In this document: positions 46,601 through 54,937 of the stretch, in pieces | How positions within the stretch are numbered: position 1 is the first letter of the stretch | How the letters are laid out: each line of letters starts with the position of its first letter | Origin: Methanosarcina acetivorans C2A | GTDB taxonomy: Archaea > Halobacteriota > Methanosarcinia > Methanosarcinales > Methanosarcinaceae | Length of the DNA stretch: 64,000 nucleotides | Direction: 5' to 3' | Assembly (NCBI RefSeq): GCF_000007345.1 | Contig: NC_003552.1 | Coordinates: 4,526,001-4,590,000, forward strand | Made by a program: the position numbers and the translations under genes | The notes under the pieces: generated by a model | Databases searched by the model: none | What the model was told of the DNA's origin: nothing | Seen by the model: the letters and a program-made list of their open reading frames with translations, nothing else

Positions 46601-49284
46601 TCTGGCTTTGATCCTACCAGAGGGGCGGTGTTTTCATAAGCATATGAATTGCCTGAAGATGCCCAACCTATTAACAGATCATAGTCTCCATCTCCATCTA
46701 GGTCGGCAAGGGCTGGTGCCGCATTATTTTTTATCTCAGGCGCATCCCATGTAGTTTTCTTTGCCCACACTGGGCTACTTTTAGTCCCTGTATTCTCGTA
46801 GGCATACGTGTAACCGTAAACATTTCCTATTAGCAGGTCATTGTCTCCGTCGCCGTCAAGGTCAGCAATAGCTTGTCTAGAGGTATATCCTACATCAGGC
46901 GTATTCCATGTAGTTTTCGTTGTCCACTCTGGGCTGCTTTTATTCCCTGTGTTTTCATATGCATACGAAGTACCATAATATTCACCTATCATCAGGTCGT
47001 AGTCTCCGTCTCCATCAAGGTCTGCAGAACATGGAGCTGTATACTTTCCTACATTAGACACATCCCATGTAGTTTTCCTTGACCACACCGGGCTGCTTGC
47101 ATTTCCTATGTTCTCGTAGGCATAGGTAACACCAGATTTGGCTCCTATCATCAGGTCGTAGTCTCCGTCTCCATCAAGGTCGACAGAACATGGAGTTGCA
47201 TAATCTCCTATATCAGGCAAATTCCATTCCGATTTTGCCGCCCATACCGGATTGCTTGCATTCCCTGTGTTCTCGTAGGCATACGTAACACCAGCTCTGT
47301 CTCCTCTCAGCAGGTCATAGTCTCCATCTCCATCAAGGTCAGCAAAACATGGTATTACGCCGTTTCCAATGTTAATGCTCCATTCAGATTTGGATGTCCA
47401 TATGGGCCTGAAATCCGAAACTGTGATATATCCTATTTTTGTAGTTGTGTTGGTTCCAGCAATGTTTGTTGCTGTGAGTATCACGGTGTAGGTTCCGGAC
47501 GCAGAGTATGTGTGTGTGGGATTCTGGCTAGTTGAGCTTGTATCATCACCAAAGTCCCAGACCCATGAAGTTGGAGCATTGGTTGACTGGTCAGTGAAAG
47601 AAACAGCGAGTGGCGCACTTCCACTGGTCGGCGTTGCTGTGAAGTTTGCGACAGGCGAAATATAGGCGGTAATATAGTCTGTTTTTTCCTCGCTGTCGTT
47701 TCCGGCTACATTGGCAGCTGTGAGTTTGACGGTGTATTTTCCTGCAGCAGTATAGGTGTGTACCGGGTTCTGCTCGGTGCTGCTTGCACTGTCTCCAAAG
47801 TCCCAGAGCCACTCAGTCGGTGCGTTAGTGGACATGTCAGTGAATTGCACAGTGAACGGCATATTACCACTGGTATTGTTGGCTGTGAAGTCTGCGACCG
47901 GAATGATAGTGGAAGCTGTGATATAACCCACTTTCGCGGTGGAATTGGATCCACCGGCATTGGTAGCAGTGAGGTTGACCGTGTAAGTACCAGGGGTTGA
48001 ATATGTGTAGGAAGGATTCTGTTCCGTACTGTCAATTATTCCATCGTTTTCGAAGTCCCAGGCCCATGAGGTAGGTGAGTTCGCTGAGAGGTCGGTGAAG
48101 TTAACCGTTAGCGGGACATCTCCTGAAGTCTTGTCCGCGCTGAAATTGGCTACGGGGGTGGTAGCTGAAGTGATTCCAACCAGTGATGTAAACTTGTTGT
48201 TGCTCTCTTCTGACTCAATTACTATATTCTCTGGATCCACGACCACGGTCAACGAGTAGGCATCGGTGCTGCCGTCAGGCTTCCAGTGGAATTCAACTGT
48301 TATACTATCTCCAGCTGCCAGTTCGGAAACCTGTTGAGTGTCCACAACATTACCATTTACCACAAGTGATACATTAAAGGATTGAGAACTCTTGTTGCCA
48401 ATGTTCTCAATGTTTGCAGTCATAATATTTTCGGTGTCTGCAGACACAAGAAAAGGAGTTAGGTTTACTGGCAGGAGATCCGGAGCTTTATACTCAATTG
48501 ATAGTGCATGGAATACTGGAGAACAGTAGGAATCTTCTCCTCTTGAAACTAAAACTGTCTGGTTTTCGGTTACAAGAGAAGGTTTTATATTGTCCCACCT
48601 GATATAATCGAAGTAGTCACCACTTACCGAATTGGCAGGACTTGAAAGGGATTTTCCGTTAAAATCCTCATAATTATATCCCGTAAGGTGGGTTGAATAA
48701 AGACTTGCACTCTGCACATTAGATAGATCCACGGTCCCGTTGAAATATGTGGTAGAATTATCCACTTCATATCCTACGTAATCTCCGTAATGAAGCCAGT
48801 CACAGCCTTCTGCAACCCAGCATTCTATCTCTGGCTTACTTTCGTTCTTCAGTACGACTACGAGAGTGCTGCCGTACTGTCTGCCATCGCCCCAGGAAGC
48901 CGAGTCTATTGTTGCAGTATTTGTTTCTCCGGGGAGTACGTAGTCTACGACATCGTAGGGTATCCAGGTCACACCCATTTCGGTAGAATAATAGGACGGA
49001 TTAGTTTCAAATGCATGTCCATTGAATGTGGTGGATATTGATGCTCTGGTATCTGATGAAGCCCAGACTCCTACATAGTACCGTGCAAAAATAACGGTTC
49101 CATTAGGTACGTCAAAGTTGTTTGTAGAGTATTTGGAATCCCAGTTTGCCGTGGATGACACATACATCTCACCTCGAATCGTGTCGTGTGCTACTGTGGG
49201 TAAAGCCGAGGAAGTGCTGGCAAAAATCAGGATTAACAGTATTGGAAGTATGTAGATGACGTATTTATTGCTAATGTTAATCAC
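43639..49284 (-). CDS. Giant secreted surface protein with DUF3344, CARDB, PKD, FG-GAP, cohesin- and dockerin-like domains (giant 3)
   Basis: The 1881-residue protein starts with a signal peptide (YVIYILPILLILIFASTSSA). Approximate order: DUF3344 (29-265), CARDB (268-368), three PKD (370-625), five FG-GAP/VCBS repeats (626-888), CARDB (895-995), two PKD (1000-1170), CARDB (1175-1295), DUF3344-like (1295-1580), PKD (1585-1665), cohesin-like (1668-1808) and dockerin-like (1811-1881). It lacks the PQQ propellers of the other two. The CARDB/DUF3344 block at 44640-45780 is almost identical to 36710-37860 in giant 2, so a large piece has been copied between the genes. Start ATG 49284 lies far from the conserved TATA at about 50055, implying a long leader or another promoter. 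Confidence 0.9.
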   Translation of the reverse strand: MINISNKYVIYILPILLILIFASTSSALPTVAHDTIRGEMYVSSTANWDSKYSTNNFDVPNGTVIFARYYVGVWASSDTRASISTTFNGHAFETNPSYYSTEMGVTWIPYDVVDYVLPGETNTATIDSASWGDGRQYGSTLVVVLKNESKPEIECWVAEGCDWLHYGDYVGYEVDNSTTYFNGTVDLSNVQSASLYSTHLTGYNYEDFNGKSLSSPANSVSGDYFDYIRWDNIKPSLVTENQTVLVSRGEDSYCSPVFHALSIEYKAPDLLPVNLTPFLVSADTENIMTANIENIGNKSSQSFNVSLVVNGNVVDTQQVSELAAGDSITVEFHWKPDGSTDAYSLTVVVDPENIVIESEESNNKFTSLVGITSATTPVANFSADKTSGDVPLTVNFTDLSANSPTSWAWDFENDGIIDSTEQNPSYTYSTPGTYTVNLTATNAGGSNSTAKVGYITASTIIPVADFTANNTSGNMPFTVQFTDMSTNAPTEWLWDFGDSASSTEQNPVHTYTAAGKYTVKLTAANVAGNDSEEKTDYITAYISPVANFTATPTSGSAPLAVSFTDQSTNAPTSWVWDFGDDTSSTSQNPTHTYSASGTYTVILTATNIAGTNTTTKIGYITVSDFRPIWTSKSEWSINIGNGVIPCFADLDGDGDYDLLRGDRAGVTYAYENTGNASNPVWAAKSEWNLPDIGDYATPCSVDLDGDGDYDLMIGAKSGVTYAYENIGNASSPVWSRKTTWDVSNVGKYTAPCSADLDGDGDYDLMIGEYYGTSYAYENTGNKSSPEWTTKTTWNTPDVGYTSRQAIADLDGDGDNDLLIGNVYGYTYAYENTGTKSSPVWAKKTTWDAPEIKNNAAPALADLDGDGDYDLLIGWASSGNSYAYENTAPLVGSKPDIIPTAVTPPSGIVANTPCTIVATINNSGTGNTGTFNATLSVNGTVVDTQSISGISSDSSALVNFTWTPEAAGNYSLIITADSENGIAESDEANNVLTVLVTVSAVSESPVANFTADVTSGTDPLTVNFTDQSTGTPTSWFWDFGDGVNSTEQSPVHTYTAEGNYSVKLTVTNADGSDEGLKTDYITVSKSSIPVPEPVAAFTADVTNGSAPLTVNFTDQSTNSPTSWLWDFGDGANSTEQNPVHTYSTEGTYSVNLTVTNEDGSDSELKTDYITVTQAGQVATNDLSISGIVNTVPASAVFARETNPVKVLNVQNTGTATLSNISIAVYASDVSSGTVPVDTTTIASLAGDATTTVTLIDPTIRDLEGGTVTYTAVVDPDNLIAETDETNNNKSSSAKPLRYNGYKGKGIYWEGGSNITTMHTFDLQGNLLYSTQPDSAYQPVGWESRTETWTASDLPVPDGSTIEKAFLYVAYNWDQTPGGYPWLNINFNGNALDNGNISTGNGTIYRDWSNFGAYADYEYGLCVYDVTDKFSSAGNSLVMTPVGENKNALYPSTLVVVYGNDNETRKQIFINEECDELAYSLTGYGTTPEEATAYAPFTGMFIDVEKVQNATLYSFAGSAGPEEGNLLFNGNIVATNAWQGSSNSGSPLVFDVKSYLNEAGNEAGIQGTASGGMDALQQILVVEYPEETVAAPVANFSANVTEGEAPLPVQFTDQSTGTPTSWFWDFGDGANSTEQNPVHTYSAAGNYTVNLTVENAAGTDFEVKSDYIEVTEASGSTVTLYFDPASSSVSENESTEINLVASNFPAGLSGYNLTVSIDDPAIAEIVDIEYPSWALITQNSTLPGTSIYMKTVDLEDSVKEGAADVVLATIKVSGKEKGSANLSIGVKRLEEDSGDPIEPALLTGTIEVTLLSPLPDQEYAPKDLDGDGLYEDLTGNGEFSFVDIVAYFHNMDWIEENMPVEYFDFNGNGRIDFDDVVDMFAMI

Positions 49285-49804
49285 CTTTGGGTTGTTCGTC
49301 TTGAAAAGGAGGTGAAAGACCCTATCAGGTCGTTTCTACCTGAAAATTGTGTTTTCTCTCTTTCAAAGCTTACATAGTAATTGTGAACTCTCAGAGCTGC
49401 CTATGTGCCTATTCAATCGTTTACCGAAATTCTGTGACTCTGTCCAGTCAAATTCTGTATTCTAACAATTATGTTAAGTAGAATAGTCCTGCCAATGTAC
49501 ATTTAATTTCGACCCGCCAAACTTGTCCTCGCAAAGGAGAATGGATGATGTAAAGGCGATCCTGCTGGTCAAAATAGCCAGGGATTGAAAATTAGAATTT
49601 GGATCCCGGGAAAAAACAGGACCATTGAATTCTATGACAGCTTGATCCGGATAAAGGGAATCTTTGACCATTAAAGGATAGATCTGCTGCATAAAATTTA
49701 TTTAAGGTCGGCAATCACATAAGAAGAGTTCACAGTATTCTAACTTTTACCATTTCTTTTTTATTCATATCACATCCCGAACATTTATTCCATTGTTTGA
49801 GCCA

Positions 49805-49911
49805 GCAACGAAATAACCCGTAGCTATCATTTTCAGTAAATTCCGATTGGCTCCAATGAGCCTGAAAATTACCATACACAATTGGAAAATATACGCAGGT
49901 TATTTCGTTGC
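49805..49911. repeat. 107-bp imperfect palindrome upstream of giant 3
   Basis: GCAACGAAATAACC (49805-49818) and GGTTATTTCGTTGC (49898-49911) are perfect inverted 14-mers. Inside are further pairings, ATTTTCAG with CTGAAAAT and a small ATTGG-ctc-CAAT hairpin, so the whole unit can fold on itself. It could be a structured leader RNA of giant 3 or a short inverted-repeat mobile element. Confidence 0.6.
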
Positions 49912-49920
49912 ATTTCTCTA

Positions 49921-50335
49921 TAGAGAGATGATCCAAATTTGGAGACTGAGCTCTTAAAGAGAATCATTTCTCAAAACTTTGATATATTAAATAAGAGAAA
50001 GTAGACCTTATGTACTTAAATTCATCTAAAAATTATGAATATCAATTCTTTATATATATGATTATTAACACAAACATCTTTGTTCGTAATACTAAACCTG
50101 CCGATAATCCATTTTCTTCATATCCTTGCTTTCGTTAAAAATCCGATTCCTTTTTAAAAGGAAATTTACAAAAAAGGTTTCATTTTTTTCAGTTCGAGTT
50201 TGGATCCTGTATTGTATCTAAAGATTTCTAGCGTTGTAGAATGGAACAGGATATAGACATGTAAAAAGACCAAAATTTAAGGCAGACTTTGGGTACAAAA
50301 TCGATAGATTTCAGGCAGAAAATTTCTCAACAAAG
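49921..50335 (-). promoter_or_regulatory. Diverged conserved upstream element of giant 3 (copy 3 of 3)
   Basis: Similarity to 33611-34022 is clear in order and content: GTTGTAGA-TGGAACAGGA, the TTTCATTTTTTTCAGTTCGA block and a minus-strand CATATATATAAA at 50049-50060. More substitutions and small indels occur than between copies 1 and 2. The TATA is about 770 bases from the giant 3 start. Confidence 0.45.
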
Positions 50336-50372
50336 AGCCAGTGAGATCTTTTTAAAAAACAAGGTTAATTTC

Positions 50373-50504
50373 GAGCTGATCCCAAAACTCAAAAATCGCT
50401 TCGTTGAATCTCGATATTGGAAGAATCAATCGAGCTATTGATTACAAAAGTAGTTATGAAACTCTTATTGCATGTGGAAATAACATTGTTTTTGGGATAG
50501 GCTC
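50373..50504. mobile_element. 132-bp miniature inverted-repeat element, IS5-like ends
   Basis: The left end GAGCTGATCCCAAAAC and the right end, reverse-complemented GAGCCTATCCCAAAAA, match at about 13 of 16 bases. No coding sequence lies between them. A solo copy of the end motif (GAGCTGATCCCAAAAT) occurs at 16689-16704. Family assignment rests on the GAGCCTAT-CCAAAA start only. Confidence 0.5.
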
Positions 50505-50649
50505 TTTATTTATACATAATTATATGATATGAATGTATAAATTCAATACTTCACTAAAAATTTCTCCTCTACCTTCAACTCATTCCCATTTAACCTCAGA
50601 TATTCCACTATTGTCCTAACCTTTAACTTTCGTCTCGACCATTCAAGGT

Positions 50650-50828
50650 GGTTCTTCGCTGTTTCGAGTGGATAACTCACATTTATTCCCTAAAAATTAG
50701 AGTAGCATCTCTAAAATTTAGAAACATTTATTGGCGAAAATCAAATTCAAAATTGATGGTTCTCTTTTTGACCTATCTACGTTATAACTATGCGATTATT
50801 TTCAATCCACACAAAACAGCGAAGAGCC
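50650..50828. mobile_element. 179-bp miniature inverted-repeat element (ISL3-like ends), copy B
   Basis: The reverse complement begins GGCTCTTCGCTGTTTTGTGT and aligns end to end with copy A at 26649-26827, exactly the same length and opposite in orientation. There is no target duplication at this copy (TTCAAGGT versus AAAAATTC), and no transposase inside. Confidence 0.75.
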
Positions 50829-51046
50829 AAAAATTCACCTTATTTTTGAAAAGAGGGGGAGAAATCTAAGATAAGAAATCTTATAAATTAGGTATAAAAT
50901 ATGAAAAATCTCAGGTTGGAAGTAATGTCAATTTTTTAGATACCGTATGTGAAACTAATCTACTGATCTCGAATTTTTGACTTCAAAGCCTCTCAAAATT
51001 TGTAATATTACAGAAAAATCGGCACGCTACCTGCTTGCATTTTGCT

Positions 51047-51331
51047 TTACCAAAACCCGATAAATTTAAGAGAATATAAACATAAAATTCCTACTATAAT
51101 ATTGATTGCTACGAGCTGACCCCTAATTTTCTTCCATTTTTTCTTTATGATATGATTTCCCCAATATGCCATTGAAGTCGACATCATACCTGTCACAAAA
51201 GCCACAACGACATCAGGGAGTCCAAAAATCTTACTAAGAATTAACCCAGCTCCTCCAACCACACACACAGGACAGACCATACTACTCCTCTTCATTAATC
51301 TATATCTAATTTCTAAAGTGTCTTTTGCCAT
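51047..51331 (-). CDS. Small membrane protein with a CxxC motif next to a thioredoxin-like lipoprotein
   Basis: The 94-residue protein has about three hydrophobic segments: VVGGAGLILSKIFGL, VVVAFVTGMMSTSMAYW and LVAINIIVGILCLYSLKF. SSMVCPVCVVGG at its first membrane edge holds a CxxC. The charged loop IIKKKWKKIRGQ would face the cytoplasm under the positive-inside rule. No family was recognised. Its position 245 bases downstream of a WCPDC thioredoxin-fold lipoprotein, on the same strand, suggests a redox partnership, with this protein passing electrons across the membrane. That is inference from context. Confidence 0.7.
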   Translation of the reverse strand: MAKDTLEIRYRLMKRSSMVCPVCVVGGAGLILSKIFGLPDVVVAFVTGMMSTSMAYWGNHIIKKKWKKIRGQLVAINIIVGILCLYSLKFIGFW

Positions 51332-51575
51332 CTATTTATGAATTATATGCATGACTTCAAAATACTAACTATAGTGATAATCTACCGAAAATACATATTC
51401 CATAAAGTTCACAAGTCTCAGTAAACCTAACTTTGGGTGTTTAGCAACCTCTATACTTCAACAGATATGCTTCTCTAATGTGGATTAGCACAATGTGTTA
51501 TTCTGATGTTATACCGTAAGCTTTTTTATTACATGTCAACACACACTGCTGTCTGATTTTTTCACATATTCCCTT

Positions 51576-52097
51576 TCATTGAGATATATTATTCCCCTGC
51601 TGAAGAAGGGCAAAATTCAAGACTCTTTCAAACACATTTTCATCATCTTCAGAATCACCACTCAACCCAATAATCCTTGCCTGGTTTCTGTCCGTGCTGA
51701 TTTTTCCATTCTTTTGCATATATACGTATGTTCCATTTTCAATATCCACGATCACAAAGGAGTCAGGAATGGTTTTTGCTCCGAAATATTCTGCAAGTTC
51801 TGGATTCTGGTCCACATCCATATATGCGATTGTGGCATTCCCCTGGTATTCTACTGCAAGTTTTTCAAGGATTGGTTTCATAGACCGGCAATCTGGACAC
51901 CATTTAGATCCCATTCTCATAAAGATCGGGCCTTTTTCGAGAGATGTATTTATCTGCTCCAGCTGGGTTATCTTCACGGGAGTACTTATTCCCTGACTTA
52001 ACTCAGAGCTTGTAGAATTTCCCCAATTATTATCGATGCAGCCAGCTGTAAAAAAAACAACTGCAAGCAGGATCATTAATAGAACTAATTTTTTCAT
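51576..52097 (-). CDS. Thioredoxin-fold lipoprotein with WCPDC active site
   Basis: The N-terminus MKKLVLLMILLAVVFFTAGC is a lipoprotein signal with the lipobox ending at Cys. A Ser/Thr/Asn-rich linker follows, then a thioredoxin domain: PIFMRMGSKWCPDCRSMKPIL (active site WCPDC instead of WCGPC), ATIAYMDVDQNPELAEYFG, and the cis-Pro KTIPDSFVIVD. It probably acts outside the membrane, making or reducing disulfides in secreted proteins. Only Cys-bearing surface neighbours such as the DUF3344 protein at 52.3 kb are obvious clients. The start was chosen at ATG 52097; ATG 52106 adds MAS. Neither has a strong Shine-Dalgarno. A CxxC membrane protein lies downstream. Confidence 0.85.
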   Translation of the reverse strand: MKKLVLLMILLAVVFFTAGCIDNNWGNSTSSELSQGISTPVKITQLEQINTSLEKGPIFMRMGSKWCPDCRSMKPILEKLAVEYQGNATIAYMDVDQNPELAEYFGAKTIPDSFVIVDIENGTYVYMQKNGKISTDRNQARIIGLSGDSEDDENVFERVLNFALLQQGNNISQ

Positions 52098-52275
52098 GCT
52101 AGCCATCTACTATTAATGCGATTGATTTTTTAACTGGACCTTGTCAATAAGACAGTCACTCCAAATTACAGTTACCCATCTCACTACTTATTTGGCATGA
52201 GGTTAATGATGATGCTTTATATGGGAATAATACGTCAAATTAAATAAATAACCCTAAAAATAAATGAGAGATGAG

Positions 52276-52292
52276 CAGCCTTATTCGGGCTG
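52276..52292 (-). terminator. Candidate terminator of the DUF3344 gene
   Basis: On the minus strand, CAGCC-CGAATAA-GGCTG is followed by CTCATCTCTCATTTATTTTTAG, a small stem with a pyrimidine/U-rich tail. It lies about 55 bases past the stop codon at 52346. Confidence 0.4.
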
Positions 52293-52345
52293 TTTCTCCC
52301 ATCACACTCGTTCTTTTCTCATCTGCGGGTAAAGCCAATTAAGGA

Positions 52346-53449
52346 TTATGAATACACAATGGAAGCAAATGGATTCGTCCAATTCCACACTATATCAGCA
52401 TAATCACAGATGCAACCATTAGTAGTTTTTACGCAAAATTTAAAAGGATTTGTGCTGTAGCAGTGGCATCCATTATTATGACATTCCTGCAAGTAAAGAA
52501 TGACATTTGCTGCTTGCATCTGTTTGTCGGTGTAAGTGTAGTCATTATTGGGTAGCCCATTTCGTATCCCCACAGAATTGTCGCCATTCTCAATGTAGCT
52601 GGTGATATCTTTTACATTATAGGAGAAATTGCCATCTCTTGGGTTCCCATCCCATAATCCAGTCGCTATAGGCTGATCATTAAAATAGAGCGTATTGTTT
52701 TCTGTATTTCCAGCCGGGATCGCGGTAATTAGACTTGCATGACTCATATCGCTAGTGTTCACACCTGAAATATTCACATAACTCGTTGCTAGTGCCGGAG
52801 TTACGGTCGAATTGAGATATGTCATATCACATCCATCAAAAATCCAGTATGTAGTTTCACAGTCACTCGTAAAATTGGTGAGTGTTAAAAGCCCTACCGC
52901 TTGAATATTGAATGACTGGTTCTTATCAGAACCATACGCGTTGGTTATGTTCACAATATTCTCTGGAAGTGATGGGATGATTTCTGAAGTGACATTATAA
53001 CAATCGGTTCCACTAGGATAATCCCAATTACCATAGCCCTTACGGTCATAGGATCTGTTCTCTAATGTTAGTTGCACATCATTGAAGGTTACATTCATAA
53101 TAGGGAGAACTCCCGTGTCATATGAAGAATTAGGATCAGTGTCATTAAAACTCCATGTCCAGTACACATACAGTCTTCCAATAACTACGCTCACATTTGA
53201 ATCATCTGCTACTGCTTGTGGAAGTCTGGTTGTGTAAACATAGTTGTCGTTACTCCACATTTTAGGGCTATAATAACTGTCCCCGTAAGTATAGTTAATG
53301 TTTCCTGTGATTGTTCCATGTGCATATTCGGTCAGCGGGTTATCTGCATAATAGCTAGCAGCCGCCGGCAACACTGTCAAAACCAGCGCCACACACAGGA
53401 CAAGCATAAACATCCCGATGCGCAAGCTTATATCAGGTTTTCTTATCAT
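52346..53449 (-). CDS. Secreted DUF3344 protein with Cys-rich C-terminus
   Basis: The 367-residue protein starts at ATG 53449, where GAGGAG lies 9 bases upstream. The open frame runs 45 codons further but without a ribosome site. The signal peptide is IGMFMLVLCVALVLTVLPAAA. The rest matches the DUF3344 domain seen inside the giant proteins: EYAHGTITGNINYTYGDSYY, a VVIGRLYVYWTW strand, TTYWIFDGCDMTYLN and VNISGVNTSDMSHASLITA. The C-terminal 50 residues carry about seven cysteines (CHNNGCHCY, FKFCVKT, NGCICDY), absent from the other DUF3344 copies. It is the first gene of the minus-strand surface-protein run and lies just upstream of the thioredoxin-like lipoprotein. Confidence 0.82.
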   Translation of the reverse strand: MIRKPDISLRIGMFMLVLCVALVLTVLPAAASYYADNPLTEYAHGTITGNINYTYGDSYYSPKMWSNDNYVYTTRLPQAVADDSNVSVVIGRLYVYWTWSFNDTDPNSSYDTGVLPIMNVTFNDVQLTLENRSYDRKGYGNWDYPSGTDCYNVTSEIIPSLPENIVNITNAYGSDKNQSFNIQAVGLLTLTNFTSDCETTYWIFDGCDMTYLNSTVTPALATSYVNISGVNTSDMSHASLITAIPAGNTENNTLYFNDQPIATGLWDGNPRDGNFSYNVKDITSYIENGDNSVGIRNGLPNNDYTYTDKQMQAANVILYLQECHNNGCHCYSTNPFKFCVKTTNGCICDYADIVWNWTNPFASIVYS

Positions 53450-54870
53450 GATTATATGCTCCTCAAAATCCATTCTATAATGATTTTCTATTGCGATATG
53501 TTTCCACATCTTGTGAAATATCAATTGTATCATTCCGTCCTTCCTGAAGATTTTAAGAAGCTGGCGATCGATACTTTCCAGCAAGTATATATAGAGAACA
53601 CGAAATAATACAATAGCCCAGAAACGGATATTTTATATCCTTTTCCAGGTTAGCCTCGACTGTTTTTGGTAGAAACTGTCGAGCGGTATTAGGCAAGGGT
53701 CTGGAAATCAGTTTTTATCGTCGTTTTCCAGGCTCTTTCTGTCCAATAATTCAATCACCTTTTCTTTATGCTTCAGATGATTACTCGTCAAATATCACTC
53801 TCAATATCCTGGTTTACCTGACTGATCGGTCGATATTTTTGCAGATTGGGTTCAGGACTTTTTAACTTATCTCATTTTTGGACTCCACTTCCCTTTGACA
53901 TAATTATGTTGTTTTTGCTACGTATTTAAAGTTATTTCATAGCTCATATGTTGTTTTGATTGAGTATATCATACAAAATAGTAATTTATCCAGTTAAATA
54001 ACATAGATATATAAAAGAAGTTTTAAATATAATCGATCTTTGTTCGGCACCGGTCGACAGTTTTTTTATTAACATAAGCAACCTCATACTGATAAAAAAT
54101 ACTGTTCCTGGCACCGATATATGGGAATATAAGAGGAACAAGATCATTATAAAAATTCAAATAGTGTTGATTAAAGAATATGAAGTTATTTATAAATAAG
54201 ACAAATATAATTGATGAGTAAATGTATGACATCTATTTGTGGTTTTATTCAAAAATATAGGACAGATGGTATAAAATTGCTTTAGTATATATTAATATTA
54301 AATAATATAAAATAAAGAATTAATAACATATGGTATTACAAAAATTGACAAAAGTATTAAATACAATGAAAAACAAAATAAGTCCCTTATTTTTGATTCA
54401 GTCTGGCTGAGAATACAGAAGAAAAACGAGAATTTTCATTGGCTGTTGACAATTCAGTACCGCAGTTTTCGGTTGACAGGCCACTGGATTTTGACCAAGG
54501 GCCTTCAAGGGCCAGAATACGTTCCGTAGAAATGGAGGCAATTTGTCACGATTCTTTACTTAACCGAAGATGCATGTAACATTATAAGGTTTCAGGCGGC
54601 TAGGCCAAACGTTGCAGTTAGCTTCACAAAAAATAACGTTTCTGGCATGCTGGCGCGATAAATATGACTTTTCGTATTGCCGTTCTTACTACTCCTTCCA
54701 GAACAGAAAATAAACCTGCAAGGCACGTAGAAAAGAACACAGGAAAATAATGAGTGGTATTTCAGCTCCTTCGTATCTCAGTGGAGTTAAGGTAGTAATG
54801 TATACACAGGGATAGCGTTCATAGCACTAGGAATTTTTGAATATAGTAAATAAGTAACTCTTTTCGGTAG
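53450..54870. other. Long AT-rich intergenic region, 1.4 kb
   Basis: No supported gene. A 61-codon plus frame at 54397-54579 (LAENTEEKREFSLAVDNSVP...) has no start codon and is probably a fragment. Minus frame 54023-54232 is simple AT-rich sequence. Short repeated CGACTGTTT/GTCGACAGTTTTT motifs occur at 53657 and 54050. It lies between the divergent DUF3344 and TPR genes, so promoters of both are here. Confidence 0.35.
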
Positions 54871-54871
54871 G

Positions 54872-54880
54872 CATATATAT
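54872..54880 (+). promoter_or_regulatory. Predicted TATA box of the TPR gene
   Basis: CATATATAT lies about 60 bases before ATG 54938. The predicted start near 54902 gives a leader of about 35 bases carrying GGGGGG. Confidence 0.5.
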
Positions 54881-54937
54881 AGCCGTGAGCAGATATATTT
54901 CACACAAATAATTTAAGAAGAGAACTCCGGGGGGAAT

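Noticed and set aside
54397-54579. 61-codon plus frame in the 1.4-kb spacer
   Set aside because: It has protein-like composition but no start codon and no recognised family. At most it is a fragment, so it was not listed as a gene.
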